Of a stretch of 18,827 nt of DNA, positions 16,569 to 18,827 are shown in pieces (positions within the stretch are counted from its first letter, which is position 1; each line of letters begins with the position of its first letter). The stretch lies in contig JBFXDD010000061.1 in the NCBI GenBank assembly GCA_050181465.1, forward strand, positions 1 to 18,827. Direction: 5' to 3'. The DNA comes from JACRLW01 sp050181465 (GTDB lineage Bacteria > Planctomycetota > UBA1135 > UBA2386). The notes below the pieces were generated by a model that was not told where the DNA came from, did no database searches, and saw only the letters and a list, made by a program, of their open reading frames with translations. The translations under genes were made by a program, and so were the position numbers.

Positions 16569-17050
16569 AGCTCCTTCTGAGTGCCTGCGGCAACCCGAAC
16601 GGCACGTCGTAGGCCGGAGTACATGACCGGATCGCCGGCAAGGGCTCGAAGCGAGTTGAGTGTGATCGAGTGTTGACTGCGCTTTCGGCCGTCAAGCGCC
16701 GCAGTCCGGACCACGAAGAACTCCCACTGAGAAACGTCCATCGGGTTGAGCGTGACCTGATCTTGGTGCGCAAGCACCGCGAACACGTAGACATCGGCCT
16801 GTCGCCGCATCTCCTCACCCAGGCGGTTTGACTTTCGATCCCATGCTCGAGTCTTCGATACTCGAAACGTGATCGGCGAGAACCTCTCCTGATGCCAGCT
16901 CTGGATGTAGGCTGCCGACTTCACTTCGATCCGGGTTCCATCTGGCGCCGTGAGGTCGAAAGCTGCCCACTCTTCCCGCACACCATCGGCGACCCCAAGC
17001 GCGTTCGCGACGAGGTACTCCGCGAGAACTCCTCGCGTAGCGTTGCTCAC
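16523..17050 (-). CDS. PD-(D/E)XK nuclease-like cassette protein, start uncertain
   Basis: From the GTG at 17050 this gives 175 residues. The core AEYLVANALGV...EEWAAFDLTAPDGTRIEVKSAAYIQSW has the Asp...Glu-x-Lys arrangement (FDL, then EVK) of the PD-(D/E)XK nuclease fold, followed by RRQADVYVFAVLAH and SQWEFFVVRT. I recall this as an uncharacterised family seen in accessory regions. Restriction or defence is possible but unproven. The frame stays open upstream to the TGA at 17158 and encodes GFALAEFWQWICSDL directly before the GTG, which looks like genuine family sequence. The likely ancestral protein therefore begins about 30 codons earlier, yet no ATG, GTG or TTG exists there, only a CTG at 17137. 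A GAGGAG plus ATG (near 17175) lies in the same frame but is cut by TGA after three codons. The gene may be damaged at its start or use a rare start codon. Confidence 0.75.
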   Translation of the reverse strand: MSNATRGVLAEYLVANALGVADGVREEWAAFDLTAPDGTRIEVKSAAYIQSWHQERFSPITFRVSKTRAWDRKSNRLGEEMRRQADVYVFAVLAHQDQVTLNPMDVSQWEFFVVRTAALDGRKRSQHSITLNSLRALAGDPVMYSGLRRAVRVAAGTQKELTNNAMGTDRPSAGH

Positions 17051-17192
17051 TAGGTCGGAGCAGATCCACTGCCAGAACTCGGCAAGGGCAAAGCCCAGGT
17101 CGCGCGCGCCGTCCCGAAACCTCTCGTTACCCGGCAGGCGCTTTACTTCGATCGGTCAGAGGTTAGGTCATGGTCGCATGGCTTGCTCCTCT

Positions 17193-17294
17193 GCCAAGCT
17201 GACGTCTCTCTCGCTCAGCTGCGAGCCGCTTGCAAGGGGCTTGGTCTCGCGGCTTGGTCAATCGCGGCTCGTCAGCTGCTGCGTGTAGTTGGCC
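17193..17294 (-). other. attC-like site, long form (102 bp)
   Basis: On the minus strand the site begins GGCCAAC (17294-17288) and ends GCTTGGC (17199-17193). The inner arms at 17264-17278 and 17216-17229 are perfect inverted repeats of 14 bp, apart from one extra unpaired base. That extrahelical base is a hallmark of folded attC sites. The spacer between the arms carries a CTTGGTC direct repeat. It follows the 192-residue membrane-protein gene by 25 nt and precedes the nuclease-like gene. The right core is non-standard (GCT instead of GTT), so this assignment is weaker than for the other sites. Confidence 0.6.
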
Positions 17295-17319
17295 CGCCGG
17301 CGTAGCCTGTCGTGGCGGG

Positions 17320-17898
17320 TCACATGAAGGGCCGTTCCATGATGAACCACGCAACTCCGGTCGCGCTTGCTGCAGCGATGCCGCCGCCTAGCAACCACGG
17401 AAGGCCTCGAAACCAAGTTGGCGAAGAGTCCGCTATCACCCATCGCCGGTGAGACCTGCGCGACACGATCGTGAACACAGCTGCGCTGGTCGACCCAACG
17501 GCGAGGCGCAGACATCCGGTGAGTACCCAGTCGCCGTCGCGCATCCGAAAGGCGTCGTTGTCGTTGACCATCCAAGCTGACATGAGACCGGCGATCAGAG
17601 CGATGTAGCCGGCCGTCAACACCTCGGCAACCAGGACAAGAACGGCAACAGGCGAGCGATTCACAGACAGCACCAGATCGGGCCAACGTCTGTGACGCTG
17701 AGCCGCGAGAGCCGGCTTGGCGGCGCTCGTCGGCTCCTGCTTCGTGTTGGCCAGCCCTCGACAGTATCGACTGTAGGCCCGATGCATGACACCGAAGCCG
17801 ATCCGCAGTCCTCCAAAGACAACAATGGTCCGAAGTTGATCGACGAGAGCCACTCCTGCGCCAGGAATCCACCAAGTCTGAGGACAACGCCTCCCCAC
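17320..17898 (-). CDS. Unrecognised cassette membrane protein (about four helices)
   Basis: This is a 192-residue protein that I do not recognise. Hydrophobic segments are at about 20-38 (weaker), 83-108, 124-145 and 165-187. A basic, polar loop of about 40 residues lies between the first two (AQRHRRWPD), and an SRRSHRRW segment lies between the third and fourth. The GTG start at 17898 is preceded by GGAGG with 9 nt spacing, which is good support. A GTG two bases upstream shares the same Shine-Dalgarno sequence but opens a frame with poor coding character. It ends 25 nt before the long attC-like site and sits 74 nt after the previous one, a longer leader than its neighbours have. GC is lower than in the backbone genes. 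Inner-membrane location is inferred from the helices; function unknown. Confidence 0.72.
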   Translation of the reverse strand: MGRRCPQTWWIPGAGVALVDQLRTIVVFGGLRIGFGVMHRAYSRYCRGLANTKQEPTSAAKPALAAQRHRRWPDLVLSVNRSPVAVLVLVAEVLTAGYIALIAGLMSAWMVNDNDAFRMRDGDWVLTGCLRLAVGSTSAAVFTIVSRRSHRRWVIADSSPTWFRGLPWLLGGGIAAASATGVAWFIMERPFM

Positions 17899-17971
17899 AC
17901 GTGAGCACCTCCAGAGTGTTTCAGGGTCGGTCTCGAGCTATTTCCATTCATCAGCGCACTCCAAGGGGTAT

Positions 17972-18035
17972 GGCCAACGTCCTTGAGCCCTCAGCCACCG
18001 CGCGTAGAGACGTCGACCGCTGGGCGCAGTTGGGC
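17972..18035 (-). other. attC recombination site (cassette boundary)
   Basis: On the minus strand this 64-bp site starts GCCCAAC (18035-18029) and ends GTTGGCC (17978-17972). Inner arms GCCC-AGC and GCT-GA-GGGC pair with a two-base bulge, as in classical attC sites. The last 45 nt of the 129-residue membrane-protein gene, including its stop codon at 17991, lie within the site. Confidence 0.75.
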
Positions 18036-18380
18036 AGCAGCGGGAATGCAAGATAGCGCCGTGCCAAGAGCGCCAAGAACGAATGCGGCCGCCGCGATGA
18101 GGTGATAGACGGTGCCGCAGAACATCAGTTCCAGCAGGCTCGCAAACGAGCCAAGGCCACAACCGAGGCAGAATCCTCCACCTAAGAACATGCCCAAGGC
18201 ACGCACGCAGCGCAGTGCCCGTATCACTACAACGACGCCAAGGACGTAGACAACGCCCACACCGAGACTCATCACTCCGTATCGATCGTAGAGTCCAAAC
18301 GCAGCAACCCACAGAAGAACGCCTGCTCCAACAAGGAGCGCCGCCGCGAACATCCTGAGTTGCTTGAACGTACGATCCAT
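17991..18380 (-). CDS. Unrecognised small cassette membrane protein (four helices)
   Basis: This is a 129-residue, very hydrophobic protein that I do not recognise. Likely membrane helices are at about 10-29, 36-55, 62-85 and 91-112, with Cys residues in or near helices 3 and 4 (Cys71, Cys74, Cys88, Cys111). The positive N-terminus (MDRTFKQLRM) and short loops suggest a compact inner-membrane bundle. The ATG at 18380 follows the upstream attC core by only 2 nt, so the ribosome-binding region is formed by the attC end itself. The 3' end of the gene is inside the next attC. This tight packing supports it as a real cassette gene. No catalytic motif is visible. Confidence 0.75.
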   Translation of the reverse strand: MDRTFKQLRMFAAALLVGAGVLLWVAAFGLYDRYGVMSLGVGVVYVLGVVVVIRALRCVRALGMFLGGGFCLGCGLGSFASLLELMFCGTVYHLIAAAAFVLGALGTALSCIPAAAQLRPAVDVSTRGG

Positions 18381-18382
18381 CT

Positions 18383-18451
18383 GCCTGACGTTCTTGACAT
18401 TGAGCGACGAGCGCCGCTGCGGCGCTCGCTGGCTTCAAGGGCCTGTTGGGC
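18383..18451 (-). other. attC recombination site (cassette boundary)
   Basis: On the minus strand this 69-bp site starts GCCCAAC (18451-18445) and ends GTCAGGC (18389-18383), close to the GTTRRRY consensus with one change. Inner stems CTTGA/TCAAG and AGCG-AGCGCC/GGCGCTCG-TCGCT form a long imperfect hairpin with bulges. It is the clearest attC of the set by overall layout. The cassette it terminated (to the right) is no longer recognisable; only 84 bp separate it from the transposase stop. Confidence 0.8.
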
Positions 18452-18535
18452 GGCACGCTACCAGAATCGCCACCAAGGACGCAACTCCCGACGGAACCTA
18501 CGACCTGCCTTTGGTGTCTTGCGCGGTGCGCGCGC

Positions 18536-18827
18536 TTAGCAGCCCGTTGAACAAATGGCCTCGGGGACAGCGAACCGCAGAGGTACGACCCGGAATCGTA
18601 GAACGATAATTCCGGAGCGGCGAGACGCCAACGCCAGGAAGGTGAGCAGTACTTGCTCCAGGGACGTCGAGAGCTTTCCGAAAGCACGGCGAAGAGCCTT
18701 CGAAAGGCCCGCCCAGCCCCTCGGAGTCCCTACTCCGAGTAGCGATCGCAGAATCACTCCAAGGTTGTGGGCCGCAACCTGCATCAGGTAGCGCTTACTC
18801 ACCTCGGTGATCCCTCGGATCCACGAG
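18536..18827 (-). CDS. IS transposase, C-terminal part (5' end outside window)
   Basis: The frame enters from the right edge and ends at TAA (18536), giving about 97 residues. SKRYLMQVAAHNLGVILRSL followed by LGVGTPRGW is the C-terminal signature I know from DDE transposases of the IS1182/DDE_Tnp_1-type group, and the terminal STGC is also typical of them. The IS family is not certain. The remainder is basic and hydrophobic without further motifs. Whether the element is complete depends on sequence beyond the edge. I could not identify its terminal inverted repeat in the 84 bp between it and the attC. It probably interrupted the upstream part of the cassette array. Confidence 0.72.
   Translation of the reverse strand, partial: SWIRGITEVSKRYLMQVAAHNLGVILRSLLGVGTPRGWAGLSKALRRAFGKLSTSLEQVLLTFLALASRRSGIIVLRFRVVPLRFAVPEAICSTGC

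Larger units (their letters stand above)
16180..18451 (-). mobile_element. Integron gene-cassette array (integrase not in window; possible CALIN)
   Basis: Four short genes, all on the minus strand, alternate with imperfect palindromes at 16506-16568, 17193-17294, 17972-18035 and 18383-18451. The palindromes carry integron-like core sites at both ends. Two of them contain the stop codon of the upstream gene, and two lie only 2 or 8 nt before the next start codon, which is the usual packing of cassettes. GC looks lower than in the backbone and the gene products are unrelated to one another. Reading direction places any attI and integrase to the right, beyond the IS transposase fragment. The left end abuts backbone genes. 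Confidence 0.78.

Noticed and set aside
17258..17908. 216-codon minus-strand frame overlapping the 192-residue membrane protein
   Set aside because: Arg/Ser/Cys-rich translation without hydrophobic segments. The other frame has coherent helices and a well-placed Shine-Dalgarno sequence.
17938..18687. 249-codon minus-strand frame across the 129-residue gene, an attC and the transposase end
   Set aside because: It spans unrelated elements and has shadow-type composition. The attC and flanking starts fit the shorter gene.
16000..18827. CRISPR array
   Set aside because: The repeated palindromes differ in sequence, are 60-100 bp long and flank coding genes. There are no uniform repeats with spacers.

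Overview
The window looks like a GC-rich chromosomal segment from a Planctomycetota-like bacterium. The best pointers are an ECF sigma factor of the TIGR02999/PF07638 type translationally overlapped with a WD40 Ser/Thr kinase, a large protein made of carboxypeptidase-regulatory-like repeats, and a pilin-like protein of a kind common in that phylum. This is inference from gene content. Acidobacteriota or Myxococcota are not excluded, and there is no rRNA or tRNA in the window to settle it.

Layout. (1) From 1 to 3568, on the minus strand, an ECF sigma factor is followed by a Ser/Thr kinase with C-terminal WD40 repeats that runs off the left edge. The two overlap by GTGA. (2) At 3788-4489, on the plus strand, lies a lone pseudopilin-like protein that lacks the usual Glu at +5. 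(3) From 4493 to 8480, on the minus strand, a tight three-gene operon encodes an RNA uracil-5-methyltransferase, a membrane-anchored SGNH-like protein and a UDP-GlcNAc 2-epimerase (WecB). Consecutive genes overlap by ATGA. (4) From 8503 to 12760, a 1245-residue protein of about ten beta-sandwich repeats is bracketed by copies of a 182-bp palindromic, MITE-like repeat: one full copy plus one truncated copy on one side, and one full copy on the other. (5) From 12758 to 15916, on the minus strand, a TPR-like lipoprotein gene precedes an NtrY-like sensor histidine kinase gene whose stop codon lies inside the repeat.

(6) From about 16180 to 18451 the character changes. Four short genes, all on the minus strand and of visibly lower GC, are separated by 63-102 bp imperfect palindromes that carry integron core sites (for example GCCCAAC...GTTGGCC and GACCAAC...GTTGGCC). 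Two of these sites overlap the 3' end of the preceding gene, and two sit 2-8 nt before the next start codon. I read this as an integron gene-cassette array. No integrase is visible: it may lie beyond the right edge or be absent, which would make this a CALIN. The cassette products are an 88-residue Cys-rich protein, a PD-(D/E)XK nuclease-like protein, and two four-helix membrane proteins that I do not recognise. (7) At the right edge is the C-terminal part of an IS transposase.

How it fits together: the backbone genes concern envelope and signalling functions (membrane kinases, a lipoprotein, repeat-rich surface proteins, nucleotide-sugar metabolism). The array is a separate, mobile accessory block, and the nuclease-like cassette hints at a defence role. 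The long plus-strand reading frames opposite the large minus-strand genes are antisense shadows and are not annotated.
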